Assembly (NCBI RefSeq): GCF_030272615.1
Contig: NC_081415.1
Span: forward strand, 191,606,270 to 191,670,269
Direction of reading: 5' to 3'
From: Cryptomeria japonica
Lineage: Eukaryota; Streptophyta; Pinopsida; Cupressales; Cupressaceae
Length of the DNA stretch: 64,000 nt
In this document: positions 1-11,510 of the stretch, in pieces
Layout of the letters: each line of letters starts with the position of its first letter
How positions within the stretch are numbered: the stretch's first letter is position 1
Notes under the pieces: generated by a model
Databases searched by the model: none
What the model was told of the DNA's origin: nothing
Seen by the model: the letters and a program-made list of their open reading frames with translations, nothing else
Position numbers and translations under genes: made by a program

Positions 1-1830
1 TTCACACCTACCATAGATATAGTATTGTTATCAATCAAATCTTGAATCTTACTTTTCAATGTGAAATATTTCTCAGTATCATGACCAGGCTGACGATGAA
101 ATTGAAAAAAAGAATTGTTATCAAAATAAGGGGATGCAAGTTTAGAAGGATAAAATTATTTTATAGCAGGAAGTTTGATAACATTTCTTTGCAACAACTG
201 AGACATAATACTATGTAAAGATTCATTCAAAGGAGTAAACTGTCTTTTTATTTGGAAAAATTTAGAAATAGAAGGCACACCTATTGTAGCATTCATATTG
301 TTGTTGTTGACTATATCATTGAACTCGATGAATCATTTTGTTGGTTTGAACTTTAGAAATGGTTGTTGAACATTCTCCCCTTTTTCACTCGGAGCCATAG
401 GAGTGGATTGCTCCATTTGACTCACAACCACTTGATAATTGTGGAGTGTTGCTCACAACTACGGAAAAGAAGTAAACTCAGACAAAAGTATCTTTTCCAT
501 GATATATTTTTGCAAATTAGAAATGAAAATTCTTTAAATATCATTATTAGGTACATGAAAAGAAATTTGAGCACACAAATGCTTATATCTTCCAATAAAA
601 TCAGTCATTTTTTCTTTAACACCTTGTTTACAATGCACTAAATTTGTCAGAGTGATTTTAGGACCAACGTTATTTTGAAATTATTGGATGAAAGCATTTT
701 CTAGTTGTTAAAAATAAGTGATGGACTAAGAAGGCAAAGAGCAATACCATTGTAAATCGTTATCTCTTAATGTTCTTGTAAATAGTTTTGCAAGCAATCT
801 TTGATCATAAGCAAAATTAGTACACAATGTTTGAAATATTTTGACATGCGTAAGAGGATCACCTTTTCTATTATAGAGTTCTAATTGAGGGACCTCCACA
901 TGCTTAGGTGGTACAAATTTAACAATATCAAGATAAAGTGGGATTGCAACATCAAAGGTAGGCACACTAAACTTGGATTGACTCATTGAAGCAATTTGCT
1001 GTTGTAAGGAAGACACGGTTTGAGAAAGATTGTTAATGGTTGCATTGGTAGAAGAATTGATGTTAGATGTGGTTTATTGAGAAGATGGTGTGATGTTATT
1101 GAAGGAAGGCATGGATTGAGAATAAGGTGGTGGGACATTATGATAACTAGGCATAGGTGATGATTGTGTAGGAAACAAGACACTTAAAGGAGGAAAAAAA
1201 TTATGAATTGCCTCCTTGCGTCACATTGATTGGTTAAGGGATAATAGGAATACTTATGGAAGACATAGGTAAAGATGGAGGATTAAATGAAGAAGAGGGA
1301 TTTCCCCCATGACCAATGGTTGTAGGAATGACATTTTGAGTGGACGTAGCCATGATGTTTGAAGTGAAAGTAGGAATACTAGCCATTGAAGTGGTCAAAG
1401 GAATAAAATAAATGATTTGATTTGAAAGTTGTGAATAACCTAAGTTCTTAGCAAATGTCATGTAATATATCAATTTCGTTCTTATCACTTTGAATCATGT
1501 GTTTAAGGCCTTCAATTAATGGAAGAGATTCACTATTAGGGTATTCTTGGGACATCCATTGTTGAAAGTTATCAAATTGATTGTCCGATTTTGAAATTTG
1601 ATCTATGAAAACTCTAGTTAAAGCTTATTCTTCCTCATGGGATTCATCAATGGGATAAATGGGCTCATGATTAGGATGGGAAGAATTAGCATTATCCTCA
1701 TTAAAGAATTCACCAAATTATGCTCCATCTCCTTAGTAATTAAACCTTGGGAAGCTTTAATTCTAATTCTTCATCTAACAGGGATAGTGTAGGTAGGACT
1801 AATAGTGGTAAAACTCATGCACTAGAGGGA
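1..1830 (-). pseudogene. gag: Decayed gag of a Tat/Ogre-like Ty3 retrotransposon, cut by the window edge
   Basis: Gag forms the particle that packages element RNA. Read on the minus strand from about 1830 down to 1, fragments in the expected order can be joined by eye across stops and frameshifts: an acidic, Ser/Asn/Pro-rich N-terminal part (about 1820-1000), then the gag core (1016-726) with the Pro-rich lead, a GDPLTHV stretch and a following LFTRTLRDNDLQWY motif typical of plant Tat-clade gag. Next comes a segment (about 715-360) containing VHCKQGVKEKMTDFI, and near 118-61 the motif FHRQPGHDTEKYF, close to the FHxxxGHDTExC signature of Tat-clade gag, with the Cys replaced by Tyr. Protease and polymerase would lie left of the window. 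Several in-frame stops show it is dead. The Tat/Ogre assignment rests on these motifs and is inference. Confidence 0.75.
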
Positions 1831-3284
1831 AAATTGAAATTTTTAATTTTGAACAAAGCTTACAAAATTGAGTAATGCAAAATTTAAGAGAATAATGATT
1901 AAAAAAAATTGAAATTTGTTGGAGGAAGATAATGACACAACTATTAGCATTATTGGCATTAAGTTGTCATTGATGTCAACTGGTTTGGCATGGTCACTGA
2001 TGAGTAAGAAGTGGTGACCAGTATAGGAGAAGTAAGACATGATGATGTCAATCCATATGTATTTAAGCATATTGAAGGTAAGTTACTGGTACACATGAAA
2101 TACATCATCTACTAGTAAAGAAAGACCACCAACAAGACAAAGCAAGCAAGCAAGAGAAGAACTAAAGGATTTAAACCAATATACTCAGAGGATATTAATG
2201 TTGTCGATAAATGGACTGAGTAGTAGGACCAACATGTTTGATGGAAGGCCAAGTTGAACCACTGACAGAGACGAGGTTTGCAAGTATGAAGGCCCACCAG
2301 TGGAGTTAGGTTATACTAGTAAGGTGAGTTGAATCTGTAGTCAATATTGGTCAATGAAGAATGTCAAACCAACATAGAGAACCAAGTAGAGGTGGATGTC
2401 AACAAAGATGACAGCTAGAAGCCAGGTGGTGATAATGCACAAGCTGGTGAAGTGTGCATCGACGTAATAGTCAGCAAGCAAGTCGACTTTTATGAAGAAC
2501 TCACAAGTCATGGGAGGTTGCCAGAAGATTGTGGCTTGAGGAAGACAAGATGGCAAGCAATTGAACTTATCATGCAAGAAGATCTGATCTTCATACCCAT
2601 TTGCTGAAGGAAATAGTCAAGATTAATGGTGTACGACAAAGAAATACAGAAAAGCATGGTGCAGACCTCTAGATATAGAAAATGTACATTGGAATGCGAG
2701 GTGTTGGTGGTGTCAATTGATGACATGAAAATCATCTCTCTGGAAAAGAAGATCAAATCAAATCCAATACGGATCGAGTTGGTGAAGGCAAAACCTAACA
2801 CGACACTATTTGAATGTTGTTTTGGCAAGAACCCTAGATGATAAATATGTGAGCAAGAGACAGAAATAAGTTGATGCTTGATGCGAAGAGTGAGAGAGAA
2901 GAGAGCTTGAGCAAGGAGAAAGATCATCTTCCTTAGAGTTTATTCTAGGAAAGTTGCAGAGTGAGTTAGCAGGTGAACTAGTGAGAGGGTCTAACCGGTA
3001 GAGACAAAGTAACTAGTAAATTGTTGCGGGTCTAATAGTTAAGCTAACCAGTGATGTGTGTTTGATCAAGAAGGCATCCGAGAGTGACATAGTGGGGTGT
3101 GAGTTTGAGGGAGAAAGAAGAGAGGCTAGGAGTAACTAGTGAGTGACCAAATAGAGTAATCTATTAACCGATAGAAAGCCATTTATCAAGTGTTGCAGAA
3201 CTCATTTGTAATAAAGTGCTATAATTGTATTTAAATGATATTTCGTTGTACAACACTGAGTTGGATCTTGGTGCTCCTTGGGTT

Positions 3285-3652
3285 TATAGGAGTTGAGAAA
3301 AGACAACACCATAGGAGCCCAAATAATCTCTGCAAGATGAAAAACCTGTTACAAGGAGAAGCAATGAAGCAAATCACAGAAGGAAAGAATACACAGGAAA
3401 AATATGCTCCAAAAGATGAGAGCTCAATAATCTTCAAAATGTATTGTTAATAATAATCCTTCTTCATACAATGAAAAGAAATAACTCAACCTTTAATAGG
3501 TCAAGAAACCCTAAAAGGGGAAACCTAGGTTTGCACATAATAATTAATTATATGCACCTAAAGTTAGCTTAAGTGTAAAAGAGATAAAGGGAACTTAAAT
3601 AATTAAACAAATAATGTTTAATTAATCAAGTAAATACTCGAATACTCTAACA
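3285..3652 (-). repeat. 3' LTR of the nested non-autonomous element
   Basis: 368 bp, near-identical to 5312-5679. On the minus strand it starts TGTTAGAG right after the polypurine tract. Its far end meets the GGGTT target duplication at 3280-3284. An open frame at 3231-3437 is just translated LTR. Confidence 0.85.
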
Positions 3653-4789
3653 CCCCCCCTTAAGCTAGACTTAGGGAGAAGCTAAAACCTAGAATAGCTA
3701 ATGAAAGCAATAAATATGGGTCCCGGCAACAAGGCCTGATCAGGTACCCAAATACAATGAAATCTCTATGAACTGGAGAAATAGAGAAAACCACGTGGGA
3801 ACAAAACTCTACTCCAAAAAGAGATGAAAAAGAATATCACTGAAGCATGAAGAACTTGCAAAATCTGTCGAAGAATAACTGTTGATCTGAAGAACATCCA
3901 CTAAACTAGAACATGACTAGGTAGAGAAGACTATAATCTGCATGAGTGCCCTCAAATAACACTAGTCGAATTAGGAGGCAAACAAGGCAAAAACAACTGA
4001 AATCAAAGATACAGATGGCATGAGAAACTAAATCCTGAAGAGCTGATCAATCGAACCACGGAAGTAGTAGAACCAACAGGATACACCTCCCCATAATGCG
4101 GAAGTGGGAGAGGGACAGGAACACTAAAAAGGACAACCAAAAAAACTGCATGACGAAGAACCAAGAACATCAAAGGTGCTGAGACACATCATCATGAGGT
4201 GAATGTCATGGAAGGAACACTCACTTGACAAAGGAAGATGGCAAACAATAGGCAAACATCAACCCCCTCATGGCACTTGATCAATAGTGCATGTACAACA
4301 AGACACAAGATATGCAAGATTCCTAGTAAACAATGCATGATGGAACTTTATCTTAGTGCGTTTGCATATATACAATGCTACAATGATAAGAAGACTGGAA
4401 ATAGAAACGAGAATCAAAACAGAGACACCCTACTTAGAAAAGAGATCACAAGACCTTAAACAACCATGATATCCACTAGAGTGCTGAAAAGCAAAAAACT
4501 GAATAAAATATGCATGGAGTAGAATCTAGAAAAAAAACTCATATTTCTGGAAAGTACACAACACAAGCTTTCCGAAAATATAAAGTTTTCAAAAAATGGA
4601 GGTCGGATGCTCATTTTACGTCTCCCAGAGTACAAAAAAGAGACCTCACTTTGACTATAAAAAAACATAGCTAAACAGAAAAATTGGAAAAAATTACCAA
4701 CACCGTTCGTTTTTGAAAAAATGATTCCGTATGCCCAAGATAGGGCCAAAAAACCAAACCCCCTCCTGAAAAAGCCAAAAAAGGGGGTC

Positions 4790-5240
4790 TGGTGGCCAGT
4801 GGGTGGTCCGGTGGCCGGGGAGAGGCGCTCCGGTGGCCGCCTGGCAGAGCCCCGGTGGTGGGGCAGAGCTGAGCCAGAAAAAAGGGTCAGGCGCAGGTGG
4901 GCGGCGGGGCCAGCAGCTACAGGACCTGCAGGCGAGGGACCGGGGAGCAATGGGGCTAAGCAGAGCATGGCCAGGGAGCAGGCGGTGGTCGGGGGAGCCA
5001 GCGGCTAAGCGCGGCAGCGGGCGGAGGGGCAGCCGAGAAGCGGCAGCCACAGGCTTGGCCGACAGGGGCCAGGAGCCAACAGGAGGTCGGGAGCCAGCAG
5101 GAGGTCGGGAAGAACCTGTTGTGGGGGTCGGAAAGGGGGCCACCAGGGGCTGGCACGGAGCCGTGGGGGCCGGAGGCCGAAGAAAGGTGGTGCGGGTCCC
5201 GAGGGTAGCCAGCGGTAGGAGCCGTACTGACACTAGCAAG
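4790..5240. other. GC-rich segment inside the nested element
   Basis: About 450 bp of strongly GC- and CpG-rich sequence in an otherwise AT-rich window. It is open in several frames on both strands; the minus frame 5464-4694 gives a Pro/Ala/Ser-rich protein and the plus frames Gly/Arg-rich ones, as GC-rich DNA tends to by chance. Short internal repeats (for example GGGAGCCAGCAGGAGGTC near 5080-5110) are present. It could be a structured leader or captured host DNA. No domain is recognised. Confidence 0.6.
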
Positions 5241-5243
5241 GGC

Positions 5244-5268
5244 CCCATGGTACCCTGCGTACCATGGG
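5244..5268. other. Perfect 10-bp hairpin with 5-nt loop
   Basis: Arms CCCATGGTAC (5244-5253) and GTACCATGGG (5259-5268) are exact reverse complements around loop CCTGC. It sits at the edge of the GC-rich segment, just inside the 5' LTR of the nested element, where leader structures for packaging or dimerisation commonly lie. The function is inference. Confidence 0.75.
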
Positions 5269-5311
5269 AACCCCCAAAAAAATTTCTTGCCAAAATTTTT
5301 ATAAAAAACCC

Positions 5312-5679
5312 TATAGGAGTTGAGAAAATACAACACCACAGGAGCCCAAATAATCTCTGCAAGCTGAAAAACCTGTTACAAGGAGAAGCAATGAAGCAAA
5401 TCACAGAAGGAAAGAATACACAAGAAAAATATGCTCCAAAAGATGAGAGCTCAATAATCTTCAAAATGTATTGTCAATAATAATCCTTCTTCATACAATG
5501 AAAAGAAAGAACTCAACCTTTAATAGGTCAAGAAACCCTAAAAGGGAAAACCTAGGTTTGCACATAATAATTAATTATATGCACCTAAAGTTAGCTTAAG
5601 TGTAAAAGAGATAAAGGGAACTTAAATAATTAAACAAATAATGTTTGATTAATCAAGTAAATACCTGAATACTCTAACA
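5312..5679 (-). repeat. 5' LTR of the nested non-autonomous element
   Basis: 368 bp, same length as its partner with about 10 differences. Its outer edge abuts GGGTT at 5680-5684. The sequence beyond its inner end (below 5312) is AT-rich then very GC-rich and has no recognisable tRNA primer site. Confidence 0.85.
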
Positions 5680-6212
5680 GGGTTGGTGCCCTAAATCATT
5701 GTAATCCATTATTACATTGTGAGGATGGATTGGAGTAGTAGACTCCAGCAACATTTCTCACTGAGGTTTTTCCCATATTGGGTTTTCCTCATACATTTGG
5801 TGTTGTGGGTTGTATTTGTCTGTTTGCCTCTTTTGATATCTACATTTACCTTAGCAGTTCGATTGTTTAGTGCTTAGGGTAATAACTGGTATTCCAAGGT
5901 TGTTTAAAAAGAAAAGAATCTAGGAACCATTGATTCAACCCCCCTCTTAGTGGTACATTTTGTACAACAACAATTTCCAAAAATAATTTTTATGATAAAT
6001 GAAAGGAAATTGGAATTTAAAATTGTTAAAATCGGGGCAGATTATAATTAACCACTTAATTTTTAAAAAATTCTTGAAATTTGAAATGTTGAATTTTTGA
6101 GATATTTTTTATTTTAGAGGTACAAACATTTGACAAAAGAAGCCAATCTTCTAGATTTAGGCTATTAAATACAGTCATAAACAATCTCCCAAATTTTTGG
6201 GAAAAAAGTCGA

Positions 6213-6239
6213 GGACCGTGGCGAAAATGCACATGGTCC
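6213..6239. other. Conserved hairpin, leader copy
   Basis: Stem GGACCGTG (6213-6220) and CATGGTCC (6232-6239) with an 11-base loop. It matches the LTR copy at 8330-8356 in stem, loop length and most loop bases. The single stem change (C to T) leaves a G-U pair if the plus strand is transcribed and an A-C mismatch in minus-strand RNA. Confidence 0.7.
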
Positions 6240-6426
6240 GACCAACTTTTTTAAAAATTTTCAACGATGAATATTATGATGATTTTAAAGCTAATCCCAA
6301 AAAAATTGGCAAATTTTACGATTTCTAGATAGGTGAAAATAAGTTTCAAATGTGAAAATAAGACCCTATTAGGGTTTTGAAGAAAAATGAGATGTGGATT
6401 GCAACATTGAAAAGGGTCAAACCTAA

Positions 6427-7516
6427 TGAAGAGGGAAAAATAGATTTGAAAGGTAAACTGATCAAAACATAACGAAATAAACATGCAGAATGCTAAAATA
6501 TCATAAAAAGACCATTTCACCTTGCTATTTTACCTTCTCCTTTGGATTGAGCTTGATGAAGTGAAGGCGCCCCTTGATAATGCTCCACTTGATGTGCTCC
6601 TTTGATTGCTGGATGTGGATGGCTCTCCAATATTGTGCACAAATGATAAGGATGAATGATAAGAGTGAGATGATCAAGTTGCCAAGATGATTTCCTAGGC
6701 TCAAAAGGGCAGCATAAGCTTACTGAATTTCAAGATGTTTTGAATGAAGGGATGGAACCCTATTTTATAGGAAGAGGAGAGGAAAACGGATGGCTAGGAT
6801 GAATTCGAGATGAAGGGCTAAGATTTACTTGTGAGGTCACACAAGGTCCAAGAGAGGGTGTGGAGACTAAGAAATATGCCTTAAAGGCATTTCGTATCTC
6901 CGCACTCTACAAGATGCATTAGAGGAATTAAAAATCCTCCAAAAACGGATATTATGGGGATTAGAAGAAATAAAAAGGAATTAAAAATTCCTTGGGAGAG
7001 GGAAATGCCTAGAGGAATGTGAGATTTTGAAAATCTTACATTCATCTAGAAAAAGAGCATTTAAAGCTAGTGGCTAGATGAAAGGACAAAGAGTTGACTT
7101 TGTGGCTAATCATGATGATTAGCCATTAACGACTCATTAGGAGGGGAATTAGAGGAAATGTTAGGTGGGATTTATATTTGTAGGAGAATTTGACTAAAAG
7201 AATAATGTTAAGTGAGTTTAGGGAGTTTCTAGAAGAATTTATTAGGTTAATGATGAATTAAGAAGATGATTTGTAGGAATCATGTAGGTTAACTAATTAA
7301 TTGAAATTAATTAGCTAAGAGGAAGATTTGTGAGGATTTGATTTTTTAGAAGAATAAAGAAAGGGATTGATTTATTAAATAAATCAATCATATGCTATAG
7401 TGACAATATTAATTATATTTAATTAATATTGAGAAGAATTTTAATTAACATAATTAATTAATTAATTATGTGAGGAATTAAAAAATAATTAAAATAATTA
7501 TTTTTAAGTGTCTACA
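6427..7516 (-). mobile_element. Solo LTR, TGTAGACAC family, target duplication CCTAA
   Basis: 1,090 bp with TG...CA ends on the minus strand (start TGTAGACACTT at 7516, end CTCTTCA at 6427). Exact 5-bp duplications CCTAA flank it at 6422-6426 and 7517-7521. A TATA-like TATAAAAT lies on the minus strand near 6765, followed by about 340 bp to the LTR end. No internal region is present, so it is a solo LTR left by recombination. It sits in the leader of the Tat-like element. Confidence 0.88.
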
Positions 7517-7990
7517 CCTAAAGGGGAGGGACACCTTGGAGAATGTTTAGAAATTTGAATTTGAATGAAATTGATTGAAATTTGCACAAAATCCAATTAA
7601 ATTTAAAAATTAGGGTTTTATGACCTAACCACTTAACTTTTGAAATTTGAATTTTGAAAAAAGAGAGGGAAATTAAAAATTTGAATTGTAGGAATGAAGA
7701 CAAATCTGAAAATTGAATGGAAATTCATTTTTTTGCACAAGTTCAAGGTAATTTTTGAAAATTAGGTTTTGAACAATTAACCACTTAATTTTGTAAATTT
7801 GATTTTGCAAATTGAACAAGACAAGGATGAAATTGAATTTAACAAACAAAGCAATTTTCAGATCTAAGACAATACCAAGCAGAACACAAGTTCAATTTCA
7901 ATTTTAAAATGAGGTGTTTGAATGAATTTAACCAGTAAGTGTGCAGAAAACTTAAACTTGCAATTTTGTTCAATGGAAAGCATGCAAGAT

Positions 7991-8003
7991 GTCGGGTTCA
8001 CCA
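7991..8003 (-). promoter_or_regulatory. Primer-binding site of the Tat-like element
   Basis: On the minus strand the LTR ends in ...ATTACA (8007), and after TTT comes TGGTGAACCCGAC. The TGG start and position fit a tRNA primer site. I do not assign the tRNA. Confidence 0.55.
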
Positions 8004-8006
8004 AAA

Positions 8007-9133
8007 TGTAATGTTGGGAAATATGAGTGAATGAGAGATCTAGAGGAAAGTTTTTCTTCCCTCCGAGGAGAGATGAAAGTTTCACTTCACATTTCCCTTC
8101 AAACACTTTTTCTACTCTACATTAGAAGAGGGGGGAAATCCACTAGATTCGACCTCTAGAGAAGGAGATTGAATTCTGAGTGATATACGAATGGTAAGTT
8201 AATCTCCTCTTCTGGAATGAGATTTGAATTGATTGAATTGTGTACTTATGACCAAGTGAAAAAGCGACAAAGATATGGAAATAATATGTCGAGACAAAGC
8301 CACCTTGTGAATTTAAGAAAAAGTTGTCGGGACCGTGGCAAAAATGTACACGGTCCTCTGAAAAAATCTATGAAACAAAAAAAGGGTTTTTCCGCCTCTA
8401 CAAATGGAATCCAAAACCAAAATTACAGCTACCCTCCTGCAACCTACACACAAAAAAGAGAGGAAAAGGGGTTGGGATTGGGGGTTTGCCTTCACGTCAA
8501 ACCCCAGTTTTGGAATTAACCAAATGATGAAAGAAAGTACCTGCAAGTAAATGTAAATGAAAGACTGAAATGTAAATCACCTCAAGGGAGGTTGTGATAG
8601 AAATGTTGATAGAATTGCTTGTATGAAGTTCAATGTTTGAATGAATCTCCTCTTCAATGCTTCAATCCTTGACTTGAATGAAACACCTAGCCTTGAAGGG
8701 AGACTTGAGATGCTCAATGCTTGAAAGGGATGCATGTATGCTTGAATTCTCTTGAATGCTCAATCTCATGTATTCGAACCTATCGCTTGAGCCACTTACC
8801 GCTTGTTGAACTTATGCAAATGGGAGAGTGAATGCGACTTATATACTCATCAAATAGGGTTATTGAACTAATTTTCCATTAGAGGATGACACTGGGGGAG
8901 TTTTCCCACTTAATGCACAAGCTCCAATGCAAAATTGGAAAGTGTCCTGCCCCAAAATAGGACAAGGACAAGGGCGCCATGCCCCTATCCTACCTTTTTT
9001 TTCCAAGACAAGATGCATATTTCAGGTGTTGAGCAAGTCTCTGGTCTCCGATCGGGCTTAGGGATTCGATTTGCATGTGTGAGGACCCTAATGTGGTCAA
9101 AAATTGCAAGGGTTGCAATTTTATGATGCTACA
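8007..9133 (-). mobile_element. 5' LTR of the minus-strand Tat-like element
   Basis: 1,127 bp with TG...CA ends on the minus strand: start TGTAGCATCAT at 9133, end ACATTACA at 8007, followed by the primer site. A TATA-like GTATATAA lies at 8839-8846 (minus). The U5-like part contains the GGACCGTG hairpin (8330-8356). The pairing with the gag at 1-1830 follows from shared strand and order, and from the leader continuing across two mapped insertions. Small open frames here (8217-8546, 8935-9257) are non-coding. Confidence 0.75.
8330..8356. other. Conserved hairpin, LTR copy
   Basis: Perfect 8-bp stem GGACCGTG (8330-8337) / CACGGTCC (8349-8356) with an 11-base loop. The related copy at 6213-6239 lies in the same element's leader. 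Confidence 0.75.
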
Positions 9134-9689
9134 AAAGGTAAAACAAAACTTCATTAAGGTATACATTATTTTCTCAAGCATTTTCAACCTTTCCATCAAA
9201 AGTAAAGTAGTTCATTATAGTCTTTCATTATATTTGTCAATTAAATTTCATGGTTAATTTCAAAATCAAGGTTTGACCTAAGGAAAACCGTAATTCCCTA
9301 AATCTTTTCCTCTCTTTCTATGTGCAGGAAATAGGTGCAAGAGTTGTAATCAAGGAATTTGGTAGTGTAAATAGTGAAGAATAGGGTCATCTTTTAATGA
9401 TAGAAAATTCAGAGGACTAGGACACATTTGTGCTACTTGATCCCAAAAAATTGGGTTGATCTTCTAAGGATAGGTTCTAAACATCTTATTTTGTCCAAAT
9501 CTCAATTGGTGTCTCTACGGAACATCTGTAGCTTACTATTTCTATCAATTTACTTCAAACATTCATGGTTTTACCCTAATTTTATAATTAAATTACAAAT
9601 TCAACTAAGAAAGAGGATAATCAACCCTTACCAATTGAATCTAATCTGAATCTCAAACCCTAATTCCTAATTATCTGTACATTACACGT
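9134..9689. other. AT-rich sequence without recognised feature
   Basis: Left flank of the Tat-like element. Its first bases (AAAAG) would be one copy of that element's target duplication. Short frames at 9075-9257 and 9428-9649 have no recognisable domain. Confidence 0.4.
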
Positions 9690-10340
9690 GAACAAAATAT
9701 CAAAAGAACAAAAATGATACCTCAATATTAGTAAATGATTTTAATCTTGTACAAGCTTATTTATTGCCCAAAAGAAACCATGAACCATGATATCAAGTAG
9801 AAAATAAATAATGGAAGGTTGATAAAACTGAGTTATTAAAATACTTTACAATTCTAAAAGTGTTGTACCAGTAGGATGATTATGAACATTGACTATTGAT
9901 TGATAATATGTAATTGATAAAAAAAAATCAATTCTTGGTAAGAAATTTTAACAAATGAATGCTTATTTCTACAAAAATTAATTTGAACCATCCAATTAGG
10001 AAAGTGGAAATATGTGATGGGAGATGAAGAATAAGAAGAAAATTAAAGAATGCATCATGATTCCAAATGTGTTGTACCGATAGGATAAATTTGTATAATT
10101 TATTGTTGATTAAATAATAACTAATTGAACAAACTAGGTTTCGATCTTGGTAAGTGATCTAAAGAGTGCATGATTATTTCTTCCAAAAAAATGAACTATT
10201 TGATCACATAGCAGATGAATGATAGGAGAGGATAATCAATTCCAATTTCCCCTCCTATAAAATAGAAAGGTTTAGGTTCTCTCAAATACTATTTGAAATC
10301 AAATTAAAGCTATATGACCATGGCATATGTCATGATTAAT
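9690..10340 (+). repeat. Decayed tandem repeat, period about 209 bp
   Basis: Units share landmarks: GTGTTGTACC followed by GGAT at 9860 and 10069, a CTTGGTAAG stretch then a TTATTTCT stretch with a run of A, and a GAACC/GAACT step. A partial earlier unit is visible from about 9720 and the beginning of another near 10335. The copies are strongly diverged. No coding content is seen. Confidence 0.5.
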
Positions 10341-10356
10341 CATGATTCCAATTGAT

Positions 10357-10532
10357 TGAATCCAATATATTGATAGATCCTTGATAAAACCTTCAAAACA
10401 CTTCATGACTTGGAAAGGGACTATGGGGAGGTGGATAACTAATCCTTCATATAGAAAACATATGTACTTGTGAGAAATCATATAGTCAATTTGAAGAAAG
10501 ATTGTTCCCTTCACTAGATATGTTTATGATAT
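10357..10532 (+). repeat. Direct repeat, copy 1
   Basis: Matches 11511-11675 at roughly 90% by eye apart from one 11-bp indel. Shared landmarks include CACTTCATGACTTGGAAAGG and the end GATATGTTTATGATAT. A small minus frame (10299-10514) overlaps it and has no support as a gene. Confidence 0.75.
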
Positions 10533-11510
10533 TACGTTGATCCCACAATACTGGGTTACACTTTTTGGTACATCTTGATTTTTTCTAAAATCATACATTT
10601 TTTAGAAAATGTAATGATTTAAGCCTTGAGATCTCCCATTTGAAGTAACTAATCTAATAGAGTTTGATACAAACCTCTTAGATCAAAATCCCTTGGATAG
10701 AACCTCTCTACTCTTAAATCATACCTATAGTGGAGTCTCCTTCACACCTATCAAAATGTTGATAAAAACCACTTTTAGATTAGTTTTTGGAGGTTCAAAT
10801 GAATTCATTAAATTATTTATTTTAAAGTATGTAAGTCCTTGTTATAAGTTTTTTAAATAGTATAACTTTTAATATATTCATTTTCATTAATACATTTATG
10901 TTTTATTTCTTGTATGTAGGTTTTTCATCAAACATTAGGGATTATGTTTCACACATGTGGAAAAAAGTTTAAAATAGAGAATAAAATTGTAAAAAATATT
11001 TTTTCCATAGGTATTGATATCCTCATTTCAAGACAAAAAGAAGTTAATTCAAATGCCTACAAAAAAAAGTTATGCATTACAAAATACAACTTTCTCCAAA
11101 TTACAATTATGCTAACTTCAAAAATTAACTAAAAAAAATATATTTACAAAAAATTAGGGAAAATATTCATATACTAGATATTTGTGTGACAGAACTATTT
11201 TTTTAAAATAATAATTTCCTTCTTTCTATAAAAAAAGTTATTTACGACAAAATAAATGTCACTTCTAAAAAAATGTTGATTATTGTAAATATTAAATTAT
11301 TAAAAATTACATAACAATATGGACAATTCATTTTTCTAATTATTTATTAAAAAAAAATTAGAATCTATATAAAAAAATCTCACAAATCAATAGTTTACAT
11401 GATCTTCAAATTCTTAATGGTTTAACTACTATAAGTGTTAGAAAATAAAGATCTAGTGTAAAATGTTGATTTTAGTGTCAAATTTGATCAAAAATTGTAA
11501 CGTAGTATTA
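10533..11510. other. AT-rich spacer between direct repeats
   Basis: About 980 bp, very rich in A and T runs, with no coding motif. It is bounded by the 165-176-bp direct repeats. No primer site follows repeat 1, so an LTR-type (TRIM) reading is weak. Confidence 0.4.

Larger units (their letters stand above)
3285..5679 (-). mobile_element. Non-autonomous LTR retrotransposon, 2.4 kb, with target duplication GGGTT
   Basis: Two 368-bp direct repeats (3285-3652 and 5312-5679) bound a 1.66-kb interior. The 5-bp sequence GGGTT flanks it exactly (3280-3284 and 5680-5684). Orientation is minus because the inner edge of the lower repeat carries a polypurine tract on that strand (TAAGGGGGGG, complement of 3653-3662) directly before the LTR start TGTTAGAG. 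By eye the repeats differ at about 10 of 368 positions, so this is the youngest insertion I can rank here. The interior shows no gag or polymerase motif, and no initiator-Met primer site follows the 5' LTR. LTR ends are TG...TA, not the usual TG...CA. Confidence 0.8.
1917..5972 (+). mobile_element. Plus-strand copia-type LTR (probably solo), interrupted by a nested element
   Basis: It begins TGTTGG, has a start related to other LTRs here (a GTCATTGATGTCAAC stretch near 1965), and ends after a GATTCAACCCCCCTCTTAG signature with ACAACA near 5972. Without the nested insert and its duplicated GGGTT it is about 1.66 kb. It lies in the leader of the minus-strand Tat-like element; no internal domain or second copy is seen, so a solo LTR is most likely. 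An AATTT repeat abuts both ends within one base and may be the target duplication; the ends are therefore uncertain by a few bases. An AATAAA-like signal lies near 3211. Confidence 0.6.
5973..7990 (-). other. Untranslated leader of the Tat-like element, split by a solo LTR
   Basis: This lies between the primer site (7991-8003) and gag (from about 1830 down) of the minus-strand Tat-like element. Without the solo LTR (6427-7516) and the plus-strand LTR at 1917-5972 it would be roughly 1 kb. It holds decayed repeats sharing the core AACCACTTAA (about 6050, 7629 and 7784; the last two about 155 bp apart) and a GGACCGTG hairpin (6213-6239), with a CCCAAA/TTTGGG inverted repeat beside it (about 6188-6201). 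No coding frame is seen. Confidence 0.55.

Noticed and set aside
4456-5480. Overlapping long frames on both strands in the GC-rich segment
   Set aside because: GC-rich DNA lacks stop codons by chance; the translations are low-complexity and part of one frame is translated LTR.
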